Shown: positions 1-12,917, counted from the first letter of the stretch. The stretch is DNA of 64,000 bases from Acanthosepion pharaonis (GCA_903632075.3 CAHIKZ030003344.1:43207-107206), one strand, 5' to 3'. A program made the numbers and translations. The notes: generated by a model from the sequence alone, not told the origin.

Positions 1-574
1 AGAACATGTTCACATGGTTCAGCTTTTCTTCACAGATTGCAAAGGAAGTTATCTTTGCTTTTCTCTTATCATCATCTTCCAAACAGAAATAGGCTTGCAG
101 TTTTGATATTTATAGATCTTTGTTTCTAATTTCAACAGAAACTTGACATTTTTGGGTCTTTATTAGACAGCAGTCAAGGAATTTTTATTTTAGTCTTGTT
201 TTTCTAATCAAATTCTTATGCATATGGCTATTGTTATTAACCAGAATTTTACAAAATGATTTAGATTTAATTTGAAACATGTAATCATGATTTCATCAAA
301 CAGAAATCTAAGAAATCTTTTTAGTCTGTTTTCATAATGTCCATAACATATTTAGTTTTAGTTCACACCAACAAAATATAATAACTGATATGGCTTTTAT
401 TATAGAATAAGAATAAAGAATTTTATTTTTAAAAAATAAACTTTTACATTTTTTTTAAAGGGAAAACTAAGTTTTTGTTCAAGTGAAGTTGAAATTGTTC
501 AAGTAAAGATATGGTGGAGGAATATATAGCAGCTCGGATTGAGGAATTGGAGAGCCGAGTTTGAATTCTAGTTG
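1..574. other. non-coding, nothing recognised
   Basis: A+T-rich sequence with short A and T runs. No open frame with coding character, RNA gene or clear repeat structure was seen on either strand. Confidence 0.6.
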
Positions 575-760
575 AATACATTACATTCACTTACATGCTA
601 ATACCCTTGGAAAAGGTAGGATTTCTCTTCTTCTCTCCCACAGCTATGGATAAATAGCAGGACAGACAAGGTTCTATAGCCTTGGATGGCAACTAGTCTA
701 CCACAGAAAGAAATGGCAACCTATTGCAGGAAAAAATCTACCTTGTCAGTCATGTATCAA
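575..760 (+). repeat. interspersed repeat R1, copy 1
   Basis: This stretch matches, in reverse orientation, sequence near 17280-17395 and more weakly 39900-40045 and 22110-22205. The shared core includes a TACCCTTGGAAAAGGTA block, a CTTCTTCTC block, a TAGCAGGACAGAC block and TATAGCCTTGGATGGCAA. Just upstream (about 545-580) is a tRNA B-box-like stretch (GAGTTTGAATTC), so the family may be a tRNA-headed SINE. It is non-coding. The family name is unknown to me. Confidence 0.7.
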
Positions 761-829
761 AAGAAACTGAGTGTGTATCACGTATGGCACATAACTGACT
801 GAAAGATTGTTCCAGACAAGACACTGGTA

Positions 830-2286
830 AGAATCATACAGTAAAACTAAAAAATAAAAGTTTAAATAAACAATATTACTCAGTATTCCAATAATTAAGT
901 GACTTATGAAACTTAATGTGGGTAGCTCTTTATAGATAAGAGAAAGTCCCTAACAGTCATAGAGTAAGTCATTTGCATCCTCCAGATTAGAGACAGAGAA
1001 GCTAGGTAGCTACATTCTAGTTTCAAATAATTCATCTGAACAGATTTTGAAAAATGAAGAGAGACAGTAATCTGGATAATGTTTTTTTACTCTCTACACT
1101 AGCTATATGAAATCACTTTATCAAATGATACAATGGCTTAAAAAAAAAAGTATAAAACTAGAGATGAGTTTAGCTGAACCTGAGATAATGCTAATGGGCA
1201 ATTTGTATTTTGTAAGTAATCATTGGGTATAAAATGTTAATTATGTGCAACAGTTATTTTATGCAAAAAACAACTCAAAACAATCAGACAATCATAAGAT
1301 ATCTATTAATTCCAAATACCAATTTCTGTTAAAAAGTAATAGTGTATAGACAGACCATGCTATTTATTTGGCTCATGAAAATAATCTATTTTCTTCATAC
1401 ATTAATTTCTTTTTATGATCTAATTTTTCTTTGTCTCTATTTTTCCTTTAATGATGTTATTTATAATTTTTTAAATTTCTATAATAAACAATTATGAAAT
1501 ATATATATTGATATATACCAGAACAAAATGGATTTATTTTCATTGACTCTTAAATTAATTTTTGACACTGTCAAATAATGAATAACTTGATATAGGATAC
1601 AAATTAGTGATATACAGTATTCACTTTGCCTTTATTAGACTTTTATTGGAGTCATCCAACGTGAACTTATCCTCACCCTAATGGCAAGGATAGTCATCTT
1701 AGTTGACTAATATCTTTCTCCATTTTTGAAGTAGTTCCATCATGTTTCATTAGCTGACTTGGTGGTTGGGGCTCGTATATATCATTTAATTGCTTTTGAT
1801 CAGTTTGACCCTGTTTGTTTAATCCCTTTTTTGGAATCAATGGTTAGTAAAAAGGTATGAAAGAAAAATATTAACTGGTATTACTTGGCATTCTGTTTTG
1901 CATAAAAACAATTTTTTTTTCAGATTGGTCTACTTCATGAAAGCTTTGACTAGAATGAATGAGAAAGATGACAAAAGTAGGTTGGATTTTTTTATGATTT
2001 GATGCCCGAGTCAGAGTTGAAATCATACAGCCAAGCAACATGGTAATCCTGGCATGCAATTAACAACTGGCTCATTATATTAAGGTCTCAGACAAAGATA
2101 TAAGTTTTGTAAATTCTTCCAGGTATGAGTTTAATTCTGGAATTCTTTATTAGTGAGATTGTTTGGCTAGTCTGGATCTCTTTTGGTCTGATTTCCAGTC
2201 ATCATATCATACCTAATTTACTGATGACTCAAATGGTCCAAATATGGGCAGGTTCATTGACCCTAAACATGGTATTTCTTACCTGT
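830..2286. other. non-coding, nothing recognised
   Basis: A+T-rich sequence. The only open frame of note (1871-2059, minus) has no family resemblance and no splice or start context, and I regard it as chance. Confidence 0.55.
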
Positions 2287-2480
2287 GTAGCTATGGCCTA
2301 GTGGATAAAAACGTTAGATCCAGTGACTAGACCCAAAGAGTTGTGAGTTCAATACCAGGCTACAGCGGTGGTGAACCAAAGATCTTGGAGAGTTGATTTA
2401 AAGGGAAGTAATTGAAACATCTGGAAGAGACATGGTACATGGAACTAGAACAATGAAATAAAGGGTTTGGTTTGAAATTC
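2287..2480 (+). repeat. tRNA-derived SINE-like repeat
   Basis: A polymerase III A-box-like sequence TGGCCTAGTGG lies at 2294-2304 and a B-box-like GAGTTCAATACC at 2345-2356, spaced as in a tRNA gene. The segment cannot fold into a good tRNA acceptor stem and runs on into an unrelated tail ending near an AATGAAATAAAG stretch. That is the structure of a tRNA-derived SINE rather than a functional tRNA gene. Cephalopods are known to carry several tRNA-related SINE families. I did not match this one to a named family. Confidence 0.6.
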
Positions 2481-5400
2481 CAATCATCTGCAGGCCAAAG
2501 CTTACAACTTTGTGAATATAGCAATGCAGATAAGGATAACCATCCAAAAACTGACTGGAAAGAGGTTATTTTTTTAAATCTCTAAAAATTACTGATTTTT
2601 AGCCATCTCTCGCACAATGTAATATTCTTTATAAAAAAATCTTTCAAAAATAAAATATACTTTTCTGAGACTTTATTTGAAAGGTTAAGTAATCTGATGT
2701 GAAACAAATATTACTTTTCATTTAAAATATTGCAGAAATGCATTTTTTGACAACCAGATGTTTATCTAATTTTTTTTTCTATGGGGAGGGGAACATATCT
2801 GTAAAAATTACTTGAAGTATATATTATGTGGGCACCATTTTATATCATTTTTAACTACGCAATAATCTTAAGAATTTAGGAAAATATTCTGTGCAACCTA
2901 ATATTTTATTGAATTTTACGTACTTCGGCTCTAAATTTACTATACTTACTGCTCTTATTTTCTAATAATGTTGTATATAGATGTCTGTATTTACAAAAAT
3001 TGGAATGTTTATACACACATAGAAAAAATTAAAAATATTGGTTGTGACTAAATTGTATTAAGCTTTTCTATTTATGATTAATATAGTTTTTACTTAATAA
3101 TAATATCACCCATTAAAAAATAATACAGTATTTTAAAAGATTAGAATTTTGTAAATTTTTAACAGAAGTAAAAAAAAGTTTTTAACAAGACTTTCAAAAA
3201 AAATGTAGTTTTCACTGCAAAAAAGTGCAAGAAAAACAAAATTTTTAATCAAAATTTCAAACATTTTTAAAAAAGATCAAAAAATATAATTTAATAATTA
3301 AAAAATCCTTTGGTCTTTTATATAAAAAAATTTTATGATAAAACTTCATTTTTATTAAGTTTGGGGCATTTTTTGATCAGGCTATGCTCATTTTTTAGTG
3401 AATCTTTGGAGGTACCTAATCATATTTCTGAACATTAGCATATTTATACAACTTTCATACTGACTTGATCAAAATGGAGCCACTAGTTAGGTTGAAAATT
3501 GCAGCACAAATTGTAAGATTAACACAAGCCTAAAAATTAATTAAAATCAAGTGGAGAGTAGGAATGTAGAATAATCATATCCTGATAATTTACTAAACAA
3601 TTTCCTTTGAATTCTGTCAAATCTCCACTAATCTATAACAGATATCAAGCAATAAATTGACATGGGTTTAGTCACTGGCTTGTAAATCTTCAAATATACT
3701 TCAATTTTCTTCAATTTATTATTTTCCTTTGTCAGATTTTGTGAATTTGTTTTTCAGATTTTGAATCAAACTATAAACTGCAAGGAAATGAGAGTAATTT
3801 ATTTTTTTTACCGAAGATGTCATAAGAAATGTCTGAACTGTAAATTAAAATAAGTGTTAATGGTAAGAAAAAAGTTTTTTTGAGTCAAAATGTTAGAAAA
3901 GTATAAAAGAAATGGCAAAAAAATGGACATAAAAATAGTAAATAAGTTAAATAAAAAAGGTTGAAGTATACAACTAAGTATAAAACAAGTGATAATTGAT
4001 TGTAATGGGGCAAATAAAAAAGTGTAAAGTACTATCTACAAAAGAAAAGTGTAGGAAAGGATTTACCTTAACTCAAAACCACCAAATACCACAGATGAGG
4101 AACTTACAAGAAACATTTTGCAAATAGTATTGAAAACAAATTGTAAACTGATTTAACCTACCATTGGAAAAATAATTGTTACAACATGAAAAGGTATTAA
4201 AAATAAACAAAAATGTTTCAGTATTGCAATTAGAGAATCCTTCTGTAAAGAAAAATCAAGAAAAACAATGAACAATCTTTTAGATATTCTAGTAACAAAA
4301 AATTAAGATAAATTAAGTATAGAGCATTTTATTATAATGAATCTAGTACAGTGTTAATTGAACACACAACTTTCATACAACCATACTTGAATGAAAATGT
4401 GAACATATGTTAATCTTTTTGCATTAACATTTCTGCATTCCACTATGCACATATTAACAATTATCTAAAAGTTAAATACACAGGTCCTTAATATGCAATG
4501 ATTGAAAATGGATGTAGTAGCTGGATACTCTTCTTGCATAGACTAGAAATTATGATAATACACGATTAACTTTTCATATGCTGTTGTAACTTGCCAATAA
4601 AAAGAATATGTTGAAATAACTGGTCATAAGACAGAACACATTAAGAGAACAGAATGAATTGGATGAATGCTTTTTACATGAAAGCAATATCATTTGTTAA
4701 GACTTAAATTTGAACTTGGTTGGTTGATTTCATTTTCTGAGTAGAAAACAACTACTTCAATTTGGATTGCTATGGAAGGTTAAATAAATCTAATTCACCT
4801 TTTATTTTTTGCTTTTGCTGCTATAACAATATTTTGGACAATCGATTCTTTGGATCTCCTTGGTGTACAATCCTTATAGAAGAAGGGGATATTTTTCCAG
4901 GTAAAAAATGAGCTCAATTGACTGAATAACTGTAATGATATTAGCCAATCTCAGAATGCAGAATAAACCTTTCCATGTCTTTATGTATACATTTTTGAAG
5001 CACACTTATTTTCCTTTCAAAGTATTTTTATAGCTGTATATGAGGGGCTACTGAAAAGCTCTACCTTTTGCAACTCACTTAACAAATTCAGTATTCTGAT
5101 ATGTACTCATTTAAACTTTTGGAAGAGGCTTAGACTAAGAACTTTTTTTTATCCCTCCTAAGTATTGTAAGGCTACAGACTTTCTGATTTCCAAGGAATC
5201 AGTAAGTCAGTAGCCTTGCACAGTTATTAACTGAATTTTAATCTGGAAATTTCATTTCGTGTTTTTGGTCTATCTGAGTTATAGAGGAGTGTTGCAATAA
5301 GTACAGCAACAAGATATGTTGAAAATAAATATTTGTGTAAAAAAATCATGTTTTCATCATTAGGCTACAAACATTGATGAACATGTAGTTACATAATGCA

Positions 5401-5560
5401 CTATAGATGTAATATTTTTTATTGTGCCTTTTTATAACTCCATTTAAAATGTGCAAATATATATTCACATTAATTTAATGAAAAATTACTATTTTCCTTG
5501 ATAATGTTATTTCCATGTGTCTCTTCAATGTGTATACTTAAATACACTTGCATGGAACAA
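2481..5560. other. non-coding A+T-rich stretch
   Basis: About 3 kb of A+T-rich DNA with many A/T homopolymer runs (especially 3000-3320). No exon-like open frame, tRNA or clear transposon was recognised. A segment at 5040-5060 (GAGGGGCTACTGAAAAGC) resembles mariner-type terminal repeats, but no partner end was found. Confidence 0.5.
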
Positions 5561-5563
5561 ACA

Positions 5564-5632
<69 letters not shown>
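5564..5632. repeat. compound microsatellite (CT)n(TA)n(TG)n
   Basis: Direct reading shows about 9 CT units, then about 15 TA units, then about 10 TG units, without a break. Open frames across it on both strands are artefacts of the repeat. Confidence 0.97.
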
Positions 5633-5714
5633 AATATGCACATATATATATAAAGAAACACATTACTATAGAAGCAAACCTGATCAGACATGCAAAAGTC
5701 ACTATAACTGTATA

Positions 5715-5737
5715 TACACACACGCACACACACACAT
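5715..5737. repeat. (CA)n microsatellite
   Basis: Short CA run interrupted by one CG step, 80 bp after the compound microsatellite. Confidence 0.9.
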
Positions 5738-6419
5738 TGTTATATGTGCATACATATACAAATATTCTTCAAGTCAAAGGTCTACAAATATTTTTAATGC
5801 AGTAGATATTTCAGACTTATACAAAGATAGCACATGGTGTATGAGAAATGAGAGAATAAAAAGGAAACAAAGTAACCTTCTTGAACTACGACATCTGATA
5901 ATCCAAACAAACAGCTAATCTGATCTGTCTCTGGAAATATCAAAGTCAGAGAGAAAGATTTGGACCATTGGACCAGAATGTTTTTCATTATTATACATAT
6001 TTCTATTATTAGCTTTAATTAGTTTATTCTTTCTGTTGCTTCTTATCAAGTTTTTAGACAATCTATTTTGGGTTGATGAAATTAAACTGCCGGAATTCAT
6101 TGTAAAAATGAAGCTTCAGATGAGACTCAAGCTTGCAATCTCATACCTGAGAAGCTCATCTTTCATTTACAGCAACTTAATTAAGCTGTCATGATTAGGT
6201 AGAGTGATCATTTATACTAACATCTCTTTCTTCCATTTATTCTATACTATACTGTTGATTATCAACCAAATAATAAAACACTATCTTAAATTTAATGCTC
6301 ACTGGCAGTAGTAACAATAAATAGATGTTACACCCATTTTTAAACTTAACAGGAGTTAATTCTTTGTCTTGACTACTTTGTACATCTAAGTTAAATTACT
6401 TTTCATCATAGTTTTAGAT

Positions 6420-7189
6420 CAGGGGTCGGCAACTCATTCGACACCGCGAACCGGATCATGTTATAATGAAGGGTCGTGGGCCGGACAATGAAAAATTAAA
6501 GAAAATTACATATGCAGACCCCTGTCAACCTAAATATTTAAAACCATAATGAAAATAAACATTGAGAAATCAGAAAAACAAAAGAAAATCTAAAATTAAA
6601 AAACACCTAACAAAAATTACTTTTCCTCAAGGAATGTCAAAATACTTCAAAGTGAAAAAAATCAACCGAAGTGAAATGGATGAAATTATGACGTGTAGGT
6701 TTGAAACTGTTATTGAAAATTGTTCCACAAACGAACCACACACACACACATCAAACAAAAACGAAGCACATATACCCATACATACGAGTACAAATAGTTG
6801 CAAAAATATACACTTACGTACACATGCAGTATCATCCACACATTCATGAGGCATGTATGTATAATGTGCGTATGTTTAACTGTCTTTAGATTTCTGCTAC
6901 CTCGCATGTCAGTCCCTCCCTGGCCTCTTTCACTTTATCGTTCCTTTCACTTCTGTTATCTTTTAATGTAGCCAAGGGTCATAACAAATATGTATCCATT
7001 ATTTGACAGTAAACGCAGGCAACACAACTTGGTAAAATAAGTCTCATGAAAGATAACTGGCAGATAGTCTAATTCAAAAGCCTTGTCTCTCATGTTAAAA
7101 ATAGAATCATTGATAATCAGTTTCGCGGGCCGGTCAAAATGTCTTCGCGGGCCAGATCCGGTCTGTGGGCCATAGGTTGCCGACCCTTG
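6420..7189. mobile_element. non-autonomous hAT-type DNA transposon
   Basis: A 770-bp element bounded by terminal inverted repeats: CAGGGGTCGGCAAC at the left, and at the right a sequence whose complement reads CAAGGGTCGGCAACC. The 8-bp sequence TTTTAGAT is present on both sides (6412-6419 and 7190-7197), an exact 8-bp target duplication as made by hAT transposases. The end regions are GC-richer (GGGCCGG motifs), while the interior is A+T-rich. The interior has a 95-codon open frame (6562-6849, plus) starting with a lysine-rich stretch. I see no hAT DDE or dimerisation domain, so the element probably depends on a transposase supplied elsewhere. Confidence 0.9.
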
Positions 7190-7289
7190 TTTTAGATGAT
7201 CTATCTTCTCAGAATTTTAAAGCAATATTTTTGCTGGTGCTATTATTACTACTACTACTAAGTTGTAGACAACATACAGTATGGAATAA

Positions 7290-7440
7290 AGTCAGAATAG
7301 ATGCTAACAGAAATGACAGCTTTGTTGATAAAGCATGAGATCAAGTTCGAGGTTTGTTCAGAGTTACTTCCTATTTCAAATCCCTACACTTTAATTTAAT
7401 GACCAAAGAAGGAATTGGCTAAAATATGATAAAAAAAAAA
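7290..7440 (+). repeat. SINE-like repeat, tRNA-like head
   Basis: A stretch with tRNA-like boxes (GCTTTGTTGATAAAGC followed by AAGTTCGAGGTTT) leads into a tail TTAATGACCAAAGAAGGAATTGGC. Similar tail sequence recurs at 8760-8805 (TTAATGGCCAAAGAATGCATTAGC) and near 32755-32775. The recurrence supports an interspersed repeat. The tRNA origin is only a suggestion. Confidence 0.45.
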
Positions 7441-7559
7441 ATGGAGAAACTACTCCTAATTCATTTTTGAGTTTCTGAAGGTATAAATATTTACTAATCC
7501 AACATGTTTATTAGTATATAAATAAAACATTGTCCATATGTTATCTGCACTATACTTCA

Positions 7560-8340
7560 TGCAAGTTAGTTGCATATCATCCAGATTGATACTCTTGTTC
7601 TATCAGTAAATAAATACCTTCTTCAAAGAATGTGGTGACAAGTGAGTGGAGCCAGCCTTGCATCATCTCTATATGACTGCTTCCCAGAAAAATATTCTTT
7701 ATAAGATCCAATCAAGATAATCTGAAGTCAAAGCTACATGATGGAAATGGTAAAACATCCCAGCCATATAGCTTAAGATAATTCTTTTGTCAGTCTGGCT
7801 TGAGTAGTGATGCCACACAACAGGATGACACCCTTTGTCTCCAGGGTAACATAGTTCATGATCATGTAATTCAGAAAGTCCCCATCAGTTCCTTTATACC
7901 ATTTAAAAAGCTGTAAAATAATGCCCACATTTTTATTCAGTCATTTGCTTTGGGGCAAAGTTATATGACACTAATATCCCAACATTTCATGGATAATTTC
8001 ATTTGGAAGATAAAGTTCTATGGCTATATCACAAAGTTTTTGTTGTCTGTCATCTTCAATCAAAGCTTCAACACATATTGTCTTTTGTTTCTAATGAATG
8101 TGGATACCTTACACAAGACTCATCCTGTAGATTCATACACACTTCTGTGACACTTATGTTTTGCACCTCTATGTCTGTCATCAGTTATATCATTGCAGCC
8201 ATCTTTGCTGTGACACCAAATATGCATACATTAAATATTAAGGCTGTTCTAGCTATTACGAGAACTATTACATACCATCCCTATTGCATTGTCTTTAAAC
8301 AATGTTTTAATTTCAGTCAGTTTATGCCCATCAGTTATTT
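7560..8340 (-). pseudogene. mariner-like transposase relic
   Basis: Read on the minus strand, the high-coordinate end gives fragments such as VEALIEDDRQQKLCDIAIEL. These fit the N-terminal helix-turn-helix of mariner transposases, where an ALIEDDRR..DIA pattern is typical. The low-coordinate end gives WLHSLVTTFFEEGIYLLIEQ, which fits the mariner C-terminus. The middle is shortened and broken by stops and frame changes, so no catalytic D,D,D set can be assembled. The plus-strand open frame at 8003-8368 is the antisense shadow of this relic. Assignment rests on pattern recognition. A protein search of the six frames would settle it. Confidence 0.5.
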
Positions 8341-8470
8341 AGAAAAGATCTCTCATATTTTTATTTAGAAAAGATCTCTCATATTTTTATTTAGAAAAGA
8401 TCTCTCATATTTTTATTTAGAAAAGATCTCTCATATTTTTATTTAGAAAAGATCTCTCATATTTTTATTA
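8341..8470. repeat. 26-bp tandem repeat, five copies
   Basis: The unit beginning AGAAAAGATCTCTCATA starts at 8341, 8367, 8393, 8419 and 8445, an exact 26-bp period. Only the last copy differs, near its end. There are no spacers between units, so it is a minisatellite and not a CRISPR array. It lies at the edge of the mariner relic. Confidence 0.97.
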
Positions 8471-10229
8471 GACACACTTTTGTGATTAATTATCTGTATT
8501 ATTTTGTTGCATCTTTTCTTGGCAGTTAAAGCATGAAATTAAAATAAAGTAACTTCTGATAAAATTCAAGCTCATAACATTTTGAGAACTTGTCTTTCAT
8601 AGACAATATCTTAACAATTAGAGTGTAAAAGTTTTCAGGATTTTTGTCTTGCAGTCATTCAATATAATCTCTTTCAATTTTGCTGTGAATATTCTTTGTT
8701 CATTAATAATATTTGTAAGTTTTGTTGAAAACTACTTCATTTTGATCACACACTGTTTACTTTAATGGCCAAAGAATGCATTAGCTGAAGATATGATGAA
8801 AAGTAACAAAAATATAAATAAACTTATCAAATTTCATCATTACAGTATTTTCATTATTACACAATGAAAATACTGTAATGCAATAATCTAAATGTGAGTA
8901 TTATTGGAAAGTTCTGTTCTTTTTTAATCATTGTTGTTTCTGAATACCAAAATAAATTTGCTAATACAAGCAAGCTAATGAAAGAATCAATGAAGTGAAG
9001 AGAGATATAGCATTCTGTATGACGTTTGGGATATGGAAGATCAGAAAAGTACACAAATCAAATGAAATAGCTGAACAACCAAGTCAGAATTGAAGACTAG
9101 ACTTCAAATCTGTCCTTACAATTGCTCAAATCTATCACCACTTTTCTTAAATATACACCAAGGAAATCAATTTCTATAATGTTTGCCTTTCATTCCTAAT
9201 TACTTCTACATCTATTTTAAGAAAAGTTTTCTCAGACATCCAAACTAACTCTTAACCAAAAATAACTTGTATTGAAAATATAAAACATTCTTGTAATGGA
9301 AGATTAAAAAAAATATATCAAAAACTAAATATCTTCTTTATTTGAAAGAAAGTACTTTTATAAAGTTATGCAGATCAGATTAAAAATGTAGATTTATCTA
9401 CTTTTTTCCAGTGAGATTGTGAGTGGCTTTTCTAATATGTATATTTGATTATGAGAATCTAGTGATAATTGAGAGAACACTGATCATGGTAACAGCAGCA
9501 AAATCATTTGAATTAAGTTCATTTTGAAATTTACAGTGAAGTACTTGTTTTCTTCTGGGTTATTTGTAGGGGTTTTACATCGAAAAACATTCATCCAAAG
9601 AAACTAGTGATTAAAACAATATATGATCTCATTCATAAGCAATAAATGAAGCTTTATTTTAATAGATCTTAACATCATAATAAAAAAAATCATAGTGAGG
9701 ATACTGGTATATAGTAAGTTTAGATTAATTAGTTTCATAATACTGAAGTAACCAACAGTTTTTAAAACTAGAATATCAATAGCAATTTTGATCTGGTAAG
9801 TAGATTGGTAGAATCATTCCACATTTGTCCTGCAAGGATATGGAGCTGATTCAGTATATCTTTTAATCTAGACAAAATTTCTAGATTCTTGATCTTGCTT
9901 TCTTCAGCAGAATCATTAATCAAGCAGCCGTGCTGAATTGTGGGTGCTGAATATCAGCTATGGATCTGTACTTAGCCAAAGCATTTTTGTTTACTAAAAG
10001 TTAATTTTACATTTTTGTAAAGTGTTTACTTCAACCTAAAAAATTACTTGTTGATCTGCTTTATGAAGCATTATATTTGAATATAAGTAAATTATCAGAT
10101 ACAAAACACAAATTGATTTCAATAACAATGTAACAATGCCTATTTATCAATCAATACTTGAGTTTAAATATAGATATTAAAATTATTATTAACCTGTCAA
10201 AACAATAAATTATATTTTTATCCTTACAA
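8471..10229. other. non-coding stretch
   Basis: No gene recognised. It holds the hairpin at 8838-8880 and a tail fragment (8760-8805) of the SINE-like repeat also seen at 7290-7440. The rest is A+T-rich and featureless. Confidence 0.55.
8838..8880. repeat. perfect 18-bp inverted repeat, 7-nt loop
   Basis: The left arm at 8838-8855 (CATTACAGTATTTTCATT) is exactly complementary to the right arm at 8863-8880. A 7-nt loop separates them. The stem does not extend further on either side. Confidence 0.95.
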
Positions 10230-10690
10230 AATGAAACTGTTCTCATTTAATCATTTTAGAGAACCATTTTTGGCTTTCATCAGCATGATTGATTCTAACC
10301 TCCAGGAGAGTGATTTATTGCACCTTCTCAGTTTAACATTTTCCTCTGGCATGAAGGGAAAAGACTATATTGAATCACTTGCTAGTCCCACTGCTAGGAA
10401 AGTTTGTTCACTGTGCCATGCTAGACAATTTTTCTCGACAGAATCTATCTTTCACATTTATAAGTCTACAATTCATCCAGGCATTAAATATTGCTGCCAC
10501 ATCTGGTTTGATGCTTCTGTGATGTATTTAGAGATTCTTGATAAAATCCAAAGAAGAATCTACTATGTTGTCAGTCCTGACCTGATATCTCAGCTTCAGT
10601 CACTTTCCCACCATGGTAATATAATTTCCCTGTGCCTTTTTCTATAAATATTTTCATTATAGTAATATGAGCTTTTCCACTTTTCCTCAA
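10230..10690 (+). pseudogene. LINE reverse transcriptase 3' fragment (family A)
   Basis: The open frame at 10231-10647 encodes the region just C-terminal to the reverse transcriptase catalytic core of a jockey-like non-LTR retrotransposon. Recognisable pieces are YIESLASPTARKV, a CHARQFFSTESIFHIYKST-type stretch, an IHPGIKYCCHIW segment and ILDKIQRRI. The same series occurs in the longer LINE at 46992-49966 and at 28916-29640. The catalytic RT motifs, the endonuclease and the 3' tail are absent. It is a doubly truncated, inactive copy. Confidence 0.8.
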
Positions 10691-12654
10691 ATCAGATTAA
10701 CTATACTTTAAGTCAGCTAATATTCCTCAAATGAAGTTTCAGAAAAGTATTATTATTAGATTTTTTTAATAAAGGTCAATTGAATTGTGATGAAAGATGA
10801 CTAAAAAGGGCACTAATCAGCTATTTTAGCAAAAAAAGAAAAAAAAAAATTCTTTCCAATCAGTTTAAATCTGTTTTTGAAATACAGTAAAGTATTTTGC
10901 TTATTGTAAATATTAAATTTAATCTGATGCTTGAAATTAAAACCAAAATAAAAGCTTCAAGAAAGATTTTACTTTTAAATTACATTTTTTTTTGTGGAGG
11001 TCCCTATTTAAAACTAATTATTGTATTAAAACTAATGCAATGCAATATTTATCAATTACCAATTTATAAAGAAATAAATATGAAAATATTTTTTATTAAT
11101 AAATTTATAAACATTTACCAGATTATTAAAATATGTGATCTAACTATAAGGAAATTCTTATTATTTATCAATTTAAAGTTCGAATCAATTGGCAATTAGG
11201 CTATTAGCTGATGTTTTGCCAACCATTAAACAATAAGTAAACAATTTATAAATAAATAGTATTTATTATTTTTGTTGTTAATTGTGAAGAACAAATAAAA
11301 ATGTATAAATTCACTTTCATATGTTTAGGTTTTATTAAAATTTACATAATCATTGCTTTTTAAACATTGTCAAGGTGTGAAGGCAGTTAAAAAACAATAG
11401 CCGTGTCACGAAGGTCTAAGATTGCCCAACATTTTATATCTGAGATTGTAGTAGATGACCAGGAATCCTCGTTCCATGCATGCATGCATACTTAGTTATT
11501 CGAATGAAGATAAATTCTTTACTCTAGTAAGCCTTACTGTTTTTTCAAATAAATTTATAAAGTGACAAGAAAATGAATTCATGATGTGTTGTCTTAAAAA
11601 TGTTCATAAATTAAAATTAAATTTGTATTTAAGAGAAATTTGGTTTTGGTGCTGGTAATATCAATAACATTTACAAATTTATTAAACTGACTTTTTTTTT
11701 AATTAGGAATAATTATACTCAATATTAGCAAAAAGAAAGAAGGAAAAAATAAGTTCATTTCATTGCATTTTTTACAATAAACACTAGTATCATATTAAAA
11801 ATATAAATCGTTCCATTAAAACTGAGGTGTTTCATAGTTAAGCAGAATAAAAGGTAAAGATAAAAATTGCACAAACTGTAGTAAAATATTTAATGTACAA
11901 AAAATTTTTTTGCTATAGCAATTTTTTTACTTATTGCCAGACACTGTTGCAACTTTGATTTATTGTATTCTCAATCAATTATCTCCCTTGAGTCATAAAT
12001 TATATTCAGTAATTTAAACATCTAAATTACAACTTTCTGTCCAACATTTAACAGTAACACTAACCAAATTCAGTTAAGTTACTGCAATAAATGTTAAGTG
12101 CATTCAAAATACTTACATTGCACTGACCACATGTTTGTTGTTTTTATCAACTTTTAAAGGCATGTATTCCATTTTCCCAACTATGAAAATGGTTACTAAC
12201 AATTACTATTAATAAAATACATGCCAATTAATTGATAGCTTTAAATTATCTTTTAACTAATTTTTGGTGTACTATCTAGGGCTCATTACCTGTAAATTCT
12301 GGCTAAAGAAAAATTTTATTATGGAATTTATATATTTGTATACTTTTTCAATTCATGATCTTCATAAAAAATATTCCTAAACACATACACTATCTTACAT
12401 TAATTACCAGCATTACTTTCCTTCCCACTGCATTCTTTGTAAGGATTCCTTCAACTGCAGTAGCTCTATTGTCAATTTTAGTAAAGATCATTTTCTGTTG
12501 CCATCAAAGAACAAGAAATTCAAACACACTATTGTTCATACTGTGAAACAAAATCCCCTACAACATGGTCAAATTTATTCTCTTATATAACTGTTATATG
12601 AGAAAATGATATATCAATTTTTATATACCAGAACAATGTTAAGAAAATTAAGGA
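10691..12654. other. non-coding A+T-rich stretch
   Basis: About 2 kb with A/T runs. The open frames at 10897-11199 and 12355-12546 have A+T-driven composition (Ile/Lys/Asn-rich, or a hydrophobic run) and no family resemblance. I see no splice context that supports them. Confidence 0.5.
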
Positions 12655-12905
12655 CAAGTGGAAGAGATTTTTTGTGTGATGCATTTCATCCTTTAGGGCT
12701 TCCTTGGATTAAAATGATGTCTATGTTGTTGTAACTACACACGTGCATGAAGGAGAGAGAACACTGAAATTTTTAACTTTTAAATCAATTTTTTTGTGTG
12801 TTTAGACATATAGTCTAGCCAGTTTCTTTTTGTTTATATTTTTCATCACTTTTGTTATTAAGATTCCCACATTGTGATAATAAATCTGCTAAGAAAAGTG
12901 AAATG
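12655..12905 (+). repeat. interspersed repeat R2, copy 1
   Basis: Shares spaced blocks with 20300-20605 in the same orientation: TGTGTGATGCATTTC near the start, GACAT.TAGTCTA in the middle and CATTGTGAT...ATCTGC.AAGAAA at the end. It is non-coding. The short LTR retrotransposon begins 13 bp after it, so that element probably inserted in or beside this repeat. Confidence 0.7.
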
Positions 12906-12917
12906 TGGTAAGAAACT

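Noticed and set aside
2287..2360. Functional tRNA gene
   Set aside because: A- and B-box-like sequences exist, but the acceptor and anticodon stems do not pair and the sequence continues as a SINE tail.
5040..5330. Mariner-type MITE starting at GAGGGGCTACTGAAAAGC
   Set aside because: No convincing inverted partner or TA duplication was found within the next kilobase.
5517..5918. 133-codon plus-strand frame and its minus-strand partner
   Set aside because: Both run through CT/TA/TG/CA microsatellites; the Leu-Ser, Tyr-Ile and Cys-Val runs are direct translations of dinucleotide repeats.
8003..8368. 121-codon plus-strand frame with hydrophobic stretches, possible membrane protein
   Set aside because: The opposite strand reads as mariner transposase pieces, so this is probably its shadow, and its end runs into the 26-bp repeat.
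8341..8470. Possible CRISPR array
   Set aside because: Units are contiguous with no unique spacers and no cas genes are near; it is a simple minisatellite in an animal-like genome.
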